Below are positions 1-8,412 of a stretch of DNA of 20,088 bases, piece by piece (the stretch's first letter is position 1; the number at the start of each line of letters is the position of its first letter). This stretch comes from Porogramme epimiltina (Eukaryota; Basidiomycota; Agaricomycetes; Polyporales; Polyporaceae): NCBI GenBank assembly GCA_900155495.1, contig FTLJ01001143.1:1-20088 (forward strand), written 5' to 3'. Below the pieces are notes generated by a model that ran no database searches, had not been told where the DNA came from, and saw nothing but the letters and a program-made list of their open reading frames with translations. The position numbers were made by a program, and so were the translations under genes.

Positions 1-95
1 GGGAGGGTGGGTGGGGGTGGGGAGGTGGGGAGGGGGGGGAGGGGGGGGGGGGGTGGGGGCGGGGGGGGGGGGGGAGGGGAGAGCGGGGGACGAGG
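1..95. repeat. G-rich low-complexity tract
   Basis: The first ~80 bases are almost entirely G with scattered A, T and C, including runs of 10-14 G. The tract could form G-quadruplexes. It does not have the TTAGGG phase expected of a fungal telomere. Because it lies at the window edge it could mark a difficult assembly region. Confidence 0.85.
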
Positions 96-605
96 CTGAT
101 GCTTGAGGAAGATAGGACGGAGGACAGATGTCGACGCTTCCGCGCCGTGCTCGGGAAGGCGAACTTGTCTGAGAATGAGGTGGGAAGGACTGGACGCGCG
201 TAGACGCCTGCGCGAGACACGACGTGAGCGGGTCGTTCTCAATCCTTCAAGTCTCGCGCGACCGGCCCTAAACTCGCGCCCCAAATGATGTCGCCAGCGC
301 GACGCCCAAGTTTGCGCCATTCACCTCTTTGTTCACCTCCATTTCCATCCCTCCCTTTGCCTCCTCTACGATATTGATCAGGTCTCTCATTTTCTCGTCC
401 CTATCGCATACCTAGATATCTAGACGCATCTGACCAGACCTCTTCACAGACCCATTTCAACACGCTGGTCGACCACACGTCACGTCTACATCGACCCGCA
501 CATGAAAGATGGCATGGCCAGTCCACACCTGTACGTTTCTTGTTTACCTGCTCTGCCCCCACTGCGCCCGCACCGCTCCTCCATCAGACGACCGTCACCG
601 TCATG
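96..605. other. no gene recognised
   Basis: Short ORFs here have no recognisable domain. The stretch just before the RPS11 remnant (about 300-500) is C/T-rich, as often seen upstream of fungal genes, and may be its former promoter and 5' leader. That is inference only. Confidence 0.4.
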
Positions 606-956
606 CATGCCCAACGTTCCAAGAGCAAAGCCCTCACAGGTGCGTTCCTCCGAGGGCCTTTGACTTCAGGCTGACGTGTGCTTTCAGTGGCTGCAATCTT
701 TATTGTGTGCCCACGCTCGGACGCGATGGGCTGCTGAGGATGCCAAAGTCGCTAGATCGCGACCAAAGAGAAGCGGCGGTACAAGGATGCCGGCCTTGGC
801 TTCAAACACCCTCGGAGGCAATTCAGGGCACTTGCATTGGTACGTGCATGCTCACTTCTTGTCACAAGAGGACGTACATGAACCTCCGCTCCAGACAAGA
901 AGTGTCCCTTTGCTGGTGAGGTCTCTATCCGCGGCCGCATCCTCACCGGAAGGCGA
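606..956 (+). pseudogene. RPS11: 40S ribosomal protein S11 (uS17) gene fragment, frameshifted
   Basis: The strongest signal is at 744-950. Read across a 55-bp GT..AG intron (840-894) and corrected for one missing A near 811-816, it gives the conserved uS17 core: a YKDAGLGFK block, then TPSEAIQGTCI, then DKKCPFAGEVSIRGRILTG. These three blocks occur in order in every eukaryotic S11, a small-subunit protein that contacts 18S rRNA. A possible N-terminal scrap (PTFQEQ-like, near 610-630) lies before a second likely intron (640-687). After 950 the match fades and a stop follows within about 25 codons; the loop and C-terminal half of uS17 are missing. Retained introns argue for a duplicated or transposed genomic piece rather than a retrocopy. 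It is non-functional as read; a sequencing indel could explain the frameshift but not the missing C terminus. Confidence 0.8.
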
Positions 957-1580
957 CCTTGAAGGCCTCCTACCGGGAACCCGGCATGGCCGTCGACGTC
1001 AAACTAGCTGTACACTGACCGCGCAATACCCCCCTCCGACCCCTTGCGCCTCCTGGTAGTAAAGTGCCAACGCCGTGAGTCCCCAACGTCCCTACATGCG
1101 CTTTGCACCTGACCAGAAATGACACAGCAGAATGAAGTACAACATCGAATGCGTAGCCTTGAAAGTCATCGTCCGACGTCAGGTACGTCCTCACTCCCCT
1201 CCTCCGTCTCTACATATCCTGACTCCCGCGCACAGGCAACGTTCTTCCATGGCTCACTGGTATATCTCGCGTGAGACAGCAACAAGTCAGTCGCCCTCCT
1301 CGTGAGGTTCGCAGTGCGTGCATGCACCATCTGTACGACGGTCTCCAACCTCTGCGACTCTGCGTTCGTGTGCACCAACTCGCCGTTCTCATCGTTCGCA
1401 CTGCGATGCGACCGCGTCCGATGTCGACGCCGATTTGTTATAGTAGCCATTACAATGTATCTAGAATATCCAATATATTTATTATTAATATTGCAACGAA
1501 TATCCTGGTGGGCGGCGTGATCGAGGGGCCCTATCCTAGCTATGCGTGACCTGCTGAAAGGTGCTGGGTATGGCTGGGTG
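957..1580. other. no gene recognised
   Basis: Several short overlapping ORFs lie on both strands, none with a recognisable motif. A KLAVH-like stretch near 1000-1013 recalls a C-terminal uS17 motif but is too short to assign. The AT-rich patch at 1440-1500 differs from the GC-rich surroundings. Confidence 0.35.
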
Positions 1581-1587
1581 AGTTTGG

Positions 1588-1632
1588 CCAGGGAATACCT
1601 GGCAGGCAGCCGTTGACCAGGGAATACCTGGC
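1588..1632. repeat. two copies of a palindromic 16-mer
   Basis: The sequence CCAGGGAATACCTGGC occurs at 1588-1603 and again, identically, at 1617-1632. Each copy has dyad symmetry (CCAGG-N5-CCTGG), and the centres are 29 bp apart. A related CCAGGTATC follows at 1739. This could be a pair of protein-binding sites or part of a degenerate repeat. Confidence 0.75.
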
Positions 1633-1854
1633 GCGGTCACCATTGGCCATGATTGGCGGACGTGGCTGGGATCACTGGGCTAGGTGGCGTTGGTCTGGAG
1701 CGTAATGGCTATGTCATCACGGTACCAGGGTCGGGGCCCAGGTATCTACCGACGGTCGGTGTGCATTACCGGGACCTTACTATCCTGGTGCCCTTTTGCT
1801 GATGACTACCCTCCTCGCGCATCCCGACCGTGCGCTACAGCGGCTCTCGCTGTC

Positions 1855-2010
1855 CAGTGCATGCTCACGTACAAGTCACCTCGCCTGGTCTCTCACGAAG
1901 ACACGCTCCGGACGCTGCTCGACGACACCAAGTGGCGCGACGCTCTCGCCCTCCTAGACTTCGCCGCACTCGACGCTCCTAGCGAGTGCGCGGAGTTCGC
2001 ATCAGAAAAA
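1855..2010 (+). pseudogene. unassigned coding fragment ending at repeat boundary
   Basis: A coding-like stretch reads SHEDTLRTLLDDTKWRDAL, continues through LLDFAALDAPSECAEFA, and then runs into the A-rich start of a repeat at about 1998-2011. I do not recognise the family. A second coding-like stretch on the same strand starts just beyond the inverted repeat copy at 6051, so the two could be halves of one interrupted gene. That is an inference I cannot verify by reading. Confidence 0.35.
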
Positions 2011-2340
2011 AAGTCAGATGGCTGTTGCACCCCAGGGCCCGCGGGTATGTTGCGCTCTGTAACCCTAGGGTGGGGTTTATTGTGCTCCGTAGTCACCAGA
2101 GCACGCCGTTGTGGCCACTTAGGCGCGGTAGCAATCTGTAGCACACTGTAGCCCAAGCGGGGACCTTATTGCACTGTATAGCAATGGCTGGGGCCCGATA
2201 GCACTGTATAGGAATGGCTGGGGGCCGATAGCACTGTGTTGTATCACTGTGCACGGGGGATAGCTATGCAGTGGTCTGTGGCCGTGGGTCTACCTTTGTT
2301 GTATCACATTGCGTAGAGCAAGGCGTTATAGTGCAACCTG
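1998..2340. repeat. degenerate GTAGCAC-type repeat, left copy
   Basis: The block begins with CGCATCAGAAAAAA (1998-2011), continues with GTTGCACCCC, and then many variants of GTAGCACTGTATAG. An imperfect unit of about 30 bp (AGCACTGTATAGGAATGGCTGGGG) repeats about 2.3 times between 2168 and 2240. The same opening 14-mer and the same kind of units occur in opposite orientation at 5765-6051. No coding capacity is evident; this is probably an old non-autonomous repeat. Confidence 0.7.
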
Positions 2341-2461
2341 TGCACACACTACTACGAATATACTGACAGAGAAAATAATGACATATTAAGATCGTACACT
2401 ACTAGTACAATGACGGCGATATAAACACATTCTCGGGGGGGGGGGCGCGGGCGCGGGAACT

Positions 2462-3240
2462 GGGAAGTGTGACTCGGAATCACTTAAGTACGTATGGGGC
2501 ATGCTCAATGACTCGCGGTTCAATAGGCCCGAGGAGGCACTGTGGTGGTGCTCCGAATCGACGTGGTTCACCCAGACGACGGTGTGGTTCGACGTGCTGG
2601 CGAGTGTGACAGCGCAAGAGGTGCCGTTCTTCTAGACATACCGAGGGACCTTCAACAGCGCGTTCACCGGAAACCCGCTCAGCAGGGGCGGACCACGGGG
2701 AGATGACCGCAACGTCGATCCTCCTCACGATGGACTGCGAGAACAAGGTCGTTTTCGCGATCACGGAGATCTCAAGCCTCGCGCACTGGAAGGAGAGTAC
2801 GCTCCGCAGTGGGCGGCTCTCGTATCCTGAGCTCATGTGGCGCGGGGTGAGCGTCGAGGAGATTTTCCTCGCGCTGAACACGCTCGTCAACTCGATTGTG
2901 CCGCCGCCCTCGCGTCGCACACTACGGCGGCGGCGGTGGCGGCGCGGGCGCGCCGGGGTGTCGGGGCACGCGCGGCGGCGGAGTCGATCCGGCAGGGGTG
3001 GCCAACGGACGCAGTTTTCCGCAAATTGGCCAAGGCGTACCTGCACACGGTGCTCTCGGACGACTACCTGTCGTCACCGAAGATCCTGGGTGCAGTAGGG
3101 GAGACAATCGCGGTGGGGGCGGCGGGGCGCGAGGTGCCAAAGGTACAGCCGAGCGTGCACGGGAGCGTCGTACGCAGCGTCGTGTTTGGGATCTGCATCG
3201 CAGGCCGCCTGACAGACGACGCAGGCCACCATCCGCGTTT
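2462..3240 (+). pseudogene. fungal-specific transcription factor (Fungal_trans_2-like), C-terminal fragment, broken
   Basis: Three reading frames together give the C-terminal half of a basidiomycete regulator of the Fungal_trans_2 (PF11951) type. Frame one (2462-2635) reads YVWGMLNDSRFNRPEEAL through TTVWFDVLASVT to an in-frame stop at PFF*. Frame two (from about 2703) has CENKVVFAITEISSLAHWKE and YPELMWRGVSVEE. Frame three (from about 2985) has AKAYLHTVLSDDYLSSP and HGSVVRSVVFGICIAGRLTDD. In the family this region follows an N-terminal Zn2Cys6 DNA-binding domain, which is absent here. At least one stop and two frame changes mean it cannot make a regulator. It faces the Hsp110 fragment tail to tail. 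The family assignment rests on motif memory; the coding identity of all three segments is clear. Confidence 0.72.
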
Positions 3241-3533
3241 CGTTGCGCACCCGTTTCCTCTCGGCCTCCTCCAATCGCTCTGTGAGCAGAAGACTGTTCT
3301 ATCTCACCACGGCACGGACCGTCCTTCCAGGCCTAGTCACTCCGCCCCCTCCCGACCCGCCCACCCATTCACCACCCACGATATCCGCCGACGCCCCCCC
3401 GCAGGTTCTCCTAGTATGCCGCTGCTTTTGTTCCGCTCGCCGCTCTGCTCGTTAATGCTCTCTCGAAGACATGAATGCCGGGTGCTTTTTATTAGAGGGC
3501 GAGAGACGGAGCAAGGGGCATTATGGGGGCGCA

Positions 3534-4318
3534 CGCGTAGTCGACATCACGTCCGCCAACGTGACACTTGTAAGCAGTGTTCTTGACCGTGAGTTGACCC
3601 TTGGAGAACGCGACGACCGAAGTGGACATGGAGGAGTAGCTGACATCGACGAAGACGGCATGCTTCGGGTTCTCGGCCTCGGGGAGGTCAGACTTGGTGA
3701 TGCCGTAGCCGAGGCCGACCGCAGTGGTGTCGTTGATGAGACGGAGGACGTCGAGCTCGGCGATTTGGGCGGCATCAAGAAGCGCACGACGCTGGATATT
3801 GGTGTACCAGCTGGGAACAGTAATCACGACATCGCAAACACCGGTCTTGAGCTCGTTAGACGCGATGTTGCGGAGCTTGCCGAGGTACATGGCGGTGAGC
3901 TGGGTCGCGGAGAACACCTTTTGCTCGCCCAGGTAGTTGACCTGAAGGGGGGACGCCGGAGTGAATGGGGGGCGATGCCAGAAGCTTCATGAGGAACGTA
4001 CCTGCGCGCCGACGGTGCCTTTGGCGTCGACGAGCTTGACATGGGTGAATTTTGACTCGACCTCCTGGATCTCGGGGCCCGCGGCTGTCCTCCCAAGTAT
4101 CCGCTTGAGAGATCCGACGGTGTTGCGGAAGTTGGAGATCTCGAGGGTCTTTGCGGGCTCGCCAATGGAGCGCTGCTTGAAGCCAAAGGAGACGAATGAT
4201 CTATCCGAAGCTTTAGCGCTTGCGATATGCGTTCCAGACAATGCAAGACGTACGGAGTAGCGCGGTTGGACACCTCATTGATGATCATGTCTATACCGCG
4301 ATGCCTTGCAACACCGAT
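3534..4318 (-). pseudogene. SSE1: Hsp110/SSE1-type Hsp70-family chaperone, N-terminal fragment
   Basis: Three exons (4318-4254, 4200-4002, 3941-3534) join in frame across introns of 53 and 60 bp. They encode about 224 residues of the nucleotide-binding domain of an Hsp110. Landmarks are IGVARHRGIDMIINEVSNRA, SNFRNTVGSLKRILGR, EIQEVESKF, the FSATQLTAMYLGKLR block, DVVITVPSWYT, RRALLDAAQIA, LRLINDTTAVGLGYG and GGRDVDYA. SSE1-type proteins are cytosolic nucleotide exchange factors for Hsp70. The fragment stops dead after GGRDVDYA: 12 unrelated codons lead to a stop, and the rest of the ATPase domain, the beta domain and the helical tail are missing. The 5' side has a plausible donor at 4375 (57-bp intron), but the preceding exon is low-complexity sequence instead of the expected start with the phosphate-1 loop. 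Truncated at both ends, it should be non-functional even though the retained exons have no frameshift. Confidence 0.88.
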
Positions 4319-4375
4319 CTGGAGAAAACGAGGTCCGTCAATCGATAGAAGATAGACGATGAGGTGAGTACTCAC

Positions 4376-4788
4376 TTTGTATGATTGTGTCTGAGGGGCG
4401 CAAGACCGGAAGAGACAGCGCGAGAGTGCGGCCTTCACATAGTTTGAGGACGAGGAAGAGGGCAAGGGCAAGGGCGACGAGGTGTAATATGAAGACGAGG
4501 AGGAGGATGAGGACGGCGAGGGGGCAGACGACGAAGAAAGGCGCGGAAGAGCACAAGTCCGCAGGCGCTAGACCCGGAACTGGCCCGTGCACTTCCGGCG
4601 CTTGTACTCCATGGTGACTCATCTTCGCGACTCGCCTTCCTCCTCCTTCCCTTCGTTGCCTCCTTCCGCGTCGTCTCTGCTTCCCTCTTTCTACCCGACT
4701 TGCACGCGACATCCCGAAAACCAACCGAAATAACCACCGCATCTCGTGCGTACTTCTTTCTTAACAAGTCTCATCGTCGTCCCTAGCC
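4376..4788. other. low-complexity region upstream of the Hsp110 fragment
   Basis: The minus strand is rich in CTC/CTT/TCC, giving serine- or leucine-rich reading frames with no domain. The predicted hydrophobic stretch in one minus frame (about 4440-4560) is a composition effect of CTC/CTT codons. It occupies the place where the first Hsp110 exon should be, so it probably came from elsewhere. Confidence 0.45.
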
Positions 4789-5568
4789 TCTAGAACGAGC
4801 AAAACCTCAACCGCATCCTCGCCGAAAACGTCCCAACTTTCGTCAAAGTCGGCTTGGGCAAAGCTGCGACGATCGTCACAAATCAGGTATGTCACTCCAC
4901 CATGCATTGTCTTGAACGATCTCACACATCCCCGCCTCTTTCGTCACCCGTGGGTTCTTCGACGACACCTTTGCACCTCCGCTACTATATCCCGCGTCCC
5001 CCGTGAGTTGCGCACACCGCGCCTCTTCCGCTCACTCCGTCAGCTTAAGGCCTGTTTATGCAGGTGCACGGCGCGAGGTGGTCGGTACGGGACTGTTGGC
5101 ATATCCTCGAGCCCGCTCAAGGGAAAGCCTCGAGGATACTCCACGAAGGAGTATTCGAGCAAAACGTACGTCCTTCCTCCCCTCCGTCCAGACGCACGCT
5201 TACCCCGGGTTCGATCCCGCGCGGCCTCGCACCTGTGCATCGTGGCATGGCACTCCTACCGTCCGTGTGCAGTCCAACCCTCTTCGGTCAACCACATGGT
5301 AACTCGCGCATGACATACGACCGTCTCCTCAATAGTGCGCGCGGCGGACGTTCTTCTGACGCGTAAGTCCCCCATCATGCCTTCGCCTCCATTCTGCACC
5401 CATCCGCATTCCGGGAGTATCGAACCTCGTGCTGACTCGCGCTGCGTCTCGTTGCGTAACAGGACCGATGCAAAGATCACGCGCATGGAGGCAAAGCTCC
5501 GCCAGCTCGAGCACACTGGTGCGACCATGCCGACGGCCGGGCCCTCTCGTCCAGGGGGTCGCTGGTGA
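4789..5568 (+). pseudogene. unassigned multi-exon gene remnant
   Basis: Several coding-like pieces lie in order. The first is NEQNLNRILAENVPTFVKVG through KAATIVTNQ (4797-4887), followed by a GT donor. Next comes GFFDDTFAPPLLYPAS (about 4953-5000), then a central exon at about 5060-5165. The last is a clean exon (5464-5568) preceded by a GTAAGT..ACAG intron (5364-5463), reading RTDAKITRMEAKLRQLEHTG and ending PSRPGGRW-stop. The final exon suggests a short coiled coil. No AG acceptor lies between the first donor and the FFDDTF piece, which suggests the gene is damaged. I do not recognise the family. It could alternatively be an intact gene with unusual splicing. Confidence 0.4.
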
Positions 5569-5764
5569 TATTGTCGCTGGGACCCGGCCATCCGTCCCTT
5601 CCGCCTAAGCCGGTTGCGGCGGCTCTGAACTGGGTCCAAAGGTGCGTAGGTCTGCGCTACGAGTAGTATACATTTGTATTCTCGTCTATGAATACCAGTA
5701 TCATCGTCTATATGTAAACGTCCGTGTGTGCATGACTGCGTGTGTGCCCGCCCCAATATATAAT

Positions 5765-6051
5765 ATATGGTTCATATAGAGAAGTCTAGTGCATTGTAGG
5801 CTTACAGTGCACTATGTAAACAGCCACCCAAATGATATAGCCCTACGATGTGCTATGTAGGAGCCCCCCGCCATTATAGTGTGCTATAGCGTGCAATGAG
5901 GCACCCCAGCCGTGCTACAGGGTGCTACAGGGCGCTACATGGCCGCCTAGGCGCCCTCTGTTGCGTCTCAGAGCAGGGGGGTTGCAACAGCGCTACAGGT
6001 GCTATATAGACTACATTGTACTACAGTGGGGTGGGGATTTTTTCTGATGCG
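5765..6051. repeat. degenerate GTAGCAC-type repeat, right copy (inverted)
   Basis: On the minus strand this reads CGCATCAGAAAAAA (6051-6038), then GTTGCAACCC and repeated GTAGCACCCTGTAGCACGG units, the same elements in the same order as at 1998-2340. The two copies therefore face each other across 1998-6051. Divergence between them is high, which points to an old event or independent insertions of one family. Confidence 0.7.
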
Positions 6052-6276
6052 TGGACGCCGTCATTCGGCTCTTTTGAATGATGCTCGAGCGCCGCGGTCG
6101 CAACAGGGAGACTGATCGCCGTGCGGCAGTCCTCTCGACCGGGGACCCTCGCGGGATGCACGGACGCGGAACTCTCATTGCTTGTCGACCTCATGCTTCA
6201 GCCCATCCGGGGGGAGCGGATGGCGTCCAAAGGCGCGTTCAAGGGTCTGGTAGGATCAAGGTTGAGATGAGCATGT
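6052..6276 (+). pseudogene. unassigned coding fragment after the repeat
   Basis: One frame on the plus strand reads CTDAELSLLVDLMLQPIRGE and then MASKGAFKGLVGSRLR before a stop near 6276. It is interrupted by a stop near the repeat junction (about 6080). Composition and amino-acid pattern look coding. No family is recognised. It may be the 3' part of the fragment ending at 2010. Confidence 0.35.
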
Positions 6277-6342
6277 AAGATTAGGGGGAAGAGGTACAAA
6301 AACGGTATCATAGCCCATGTGTATATAGTTATAGTCATGTCC

Positions 6343-6606
6343 TGATGGCTCCGTGGCATCGGTGGTATCGCATACCCCAAACGCTGGCAGGTCCCAAGTT
6401 TGAATCTGACGGGGGAAAACCATTTTCTTCCCGGGCGCTTGATCCTGGATTCACTCTAGGATTATAGTGTCGCTGTTGGATTATGTCGGCGGCCCGCGGT
6501 GATTTAGGGTCGTCGACCATGGATTCAGCTGGAGGCCTTCATGTGCTAGCCGAAGCGATCTTGCATTTAATATTAGTAGATGTGGGTAGGATTATGCTAT
6601 GAAAAA
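6343..6606 (+). mobile_element. possible tRNA-derived SINE-like element
   Basis: At 6344 TGGCTCCGTGG matches the RNA polymerase III A box (TRGCNNAGTNG) at 10 of 11 positions, and about 55 bp further on AGTTTGAATCT matches the B box (GGTTCGANTCC) at 8 of 11. The spacing fits a tRNA, but acceptor and T stems do not pair well, so it is not a functional tRNA. An unrelated body follows and an A-run (ATGAAAAAACAA) closes it near 6600. This A-box/B-box/body/A-tail layout is that of a SINE. The 3' end overlaps the region immediately downstream of the Zn2Cys6 gene. Confidence 0.4.
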
Positions 6607-6671
6607 ACAATAGTGAAGGATCTGACGAACATTAGCTAAACCGAAGTCGAACTGGATAGGGCTTCAAGTAC

Positions 6672-7672
6672 TCACTCATACATGGTAGTGCCGGTGAAGG
6701 CACCCTCAAATTGGGGTGCTGTGTATGTGCTTGGAGTGACACCATAGGACTGCGACTCTGACACCACGGTAATGTTGCAAGACGTAGAGAGAGGTTAAGA
6801 ACTTTGCCAAGCTTACTGCATGTACGAAGTACTCGCGCACCTGTGCCATACCCCGGTCGGAGGCATACCGCATCCGTATACCAGGTAGTGGAGAGCAAGC
6901 TTTCAAGGTCTTGGAGGCCTTGGGGGGGCCAAAACGATTGGTGTGTAACATACTCGGCGTCGTATCCATAAGTTCCAATTGGCCCCTCCCGCGTGCTGGG
7001 CTGGGGGACCGCAGCCCTGTTGGATGAACCGGAAGCGACTTGCTGCTTCAGAAGATTGAGATAGCCCCATCCGTTCTCCTCCTCGCCCGATAGCACGATT
7101 GTTGATGGGCGCGCAACGCTGTCACATACCGTCGTCGACTCCTGGCCCGTGGAGGTACCGGCGGCGGCGGAATGCTTCTCCAGGCTATCTGCCTTGGGCC
7201 GGGCGCGCCTCTCATACGGGATAGAAAGGGTGACTTTCGAGTTTGATTTGGTGTCATTTGAGGAGTATGTGCATATATAACGTTTTTTAGAGCACGTCGT
7301 ACACGTCGGTCGCGACTTCGAGCACTACAGCGAGCCTGTTGTCGGGCGTGATAACATACGGCGAGCCAATAAACAACTCACTTTTCTTTTGGCCGCTCGG
7401 CAGTTATCGCATGCCGGTTCTCTCCAAGAGGAGGGCTTGAGCGATGGAGAACAAAAGAAGGCTGAGGTACCTTGACTAGAGAGTGTCGCTGTGGGGTTGT
7501 AATGGAGGTATTGCGCGCCTAGAGGGTCGGAGTCAGGGATGAGTTCCCAATTGTGGGAGGATATTGCGGGACCGTCAAGAGATCGGTGACCCGGTGGGGC
7601 TAGCAAAGGGGGAGAAGGGGTAGAATGTGGAGAAGCCGTCTCGCACGGGCCGCGCCCGAACGTCCCGTTCAT
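6672..7672 (-). CDS. Zn2Cys6 binuclear cluster transcription factor
   Basis: Three exons (7672-7382, 7324-6817, 6757-6672) splice in frame across introns of 57 and 59 bp to a 294-residue protein. The cluster CDNCRAAKRK, then CSKSRPTCTTCSKKRYIC after the first intron, has Cys at 88, 91, 98, 105, 108 and 115. The spacing is CX2CX6CX6CX2CX6C, a perfect fungal Zn2Cys6 DNA-binding motif with the usual basic residues. The N terminus (1-85) is Pro/Ser-rich. After the cluster lie GWGYLNLLKQQVASGS (a short helix) and a disordered tail ending TYTAPQFEGAFTGTTMYE. There is no fungal_trans middle domain, so this is a small regulator whose targets cannot be inferred. The start ATG at 7672 is chosen because it leads straight into the conserved N-terminal block; the frame stays open further upstream. 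A possible fourth exon (GTGAGT donor at 6675, acceptor before 6621) would change the last residues and end at 6597. Confidence 0.85.
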
Positions 7673-8412
7673 GGCAGCTTCGTAGCGAAACTGTCTTCGA
7701 GGAGGAATGAGCACCACGAGCTGCTCGACCGTTACGTGATGGATCAATCCTAGGCACGATCCTTGGACCTTCGTAGTGGAGATGACACAGCAGTCCGGTG
7801 AATAACTTAGCCTAGGCCAGACAACAATTAATCGGGTTGCACACCCCCGTCCTGTGAGCTCATACGTTTTCGTTTCGGTCTTCAACATCATCCACACGTT
7901 GGTCTCCAGGATATCAGCTCGCTCTCTCCGTTCGCTGCGGGAGAGTGGAGCCGTTGTATGCATAGGAAGCGGATCTCCGCTGAATCATGCTCTCGCATCA
8001 TTGCCCGCCGATGTCAAGCCTGCTCTAAGTTCCGGAACTGTTGCACAATGCCGTTGGTGTGCGGCATTGCCTTTTATATCATGTGGCCGAACGCTTATGT
8101 CTCCTTTCCTCGTATCTGGCACCTGGCACGCTTCACCGCCTTTTCTATCATGTACGCCGCTGCATCACAGTCTTCTTTATTGTGCCCGCTGCACAGTAAG
8201 CCGTTGCTTTTTCTATCATGCCCGCCCGGCTCGGTGAAGCCCGCCCCCGGCCATATGATGAGACGCGCTCGTATTTCATCCCTTTCAGGCACCCACGCGG
8301 TCGTCACACCTACGCAATGATTGAGAGTCAGAGCGGCGGAGAACTCGGCCTCACCCCAGTCCGCCCTTTATACCGGCCTACCTCCACTCAACCCGAAACA
8401 TCGTTGCCCGTC
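7673..8412. promoter_or_regulatory. divergent intergenic region
   Basis: About 740 bp separate the diverging Zn2Cys6 and methyltransferase genes, so it should contain both promoters. No clear TATA box is called. It contains the 68-69 bp tandem repeat described separately. Confidence 0.45.
8069..8270 (+). repeat. diverged 68-69 bp tandem repeat
   Basis: The motif GCCTTTTCTATCATG, or close variants, begins at 8069, 8138 and 8206, so the period is 69 then 68 bp. Sequence between the motifs is largely diverged, apart from scattered GCCCGC and CCGTTG elements. The array ends about 140 bp upstream of the methyltransferase start. Confidence 0.6.

Noticed and set aside
1..95. telomere at the window start
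   Set aside because: The tract is irregular poly-G without a TTAGGG-type unit or constant period.
2480..3046. 188-codon minus-strand ORF
   Set aside because: It is antisense to the Fungal_trans_2 regulator remnant, whose plus-strand segments carry recognisable motifs.
4440..4560. membrane protein with several hydrophobic segments on the minus strand
   Set aside because: The hydrophobic run comes from CTC/CTT-rich low-complexity DNA; the other frames give equally simple Ser-rich runs, and no conserved sequence flanks it.
5203..5225. possible tRNA gene (GGGTTCGATCCC resembles a B box)
   Set aside because: The T stem pairs only partly, no A box lies at the right distance upstream, and no cloverleaf can be drawn.
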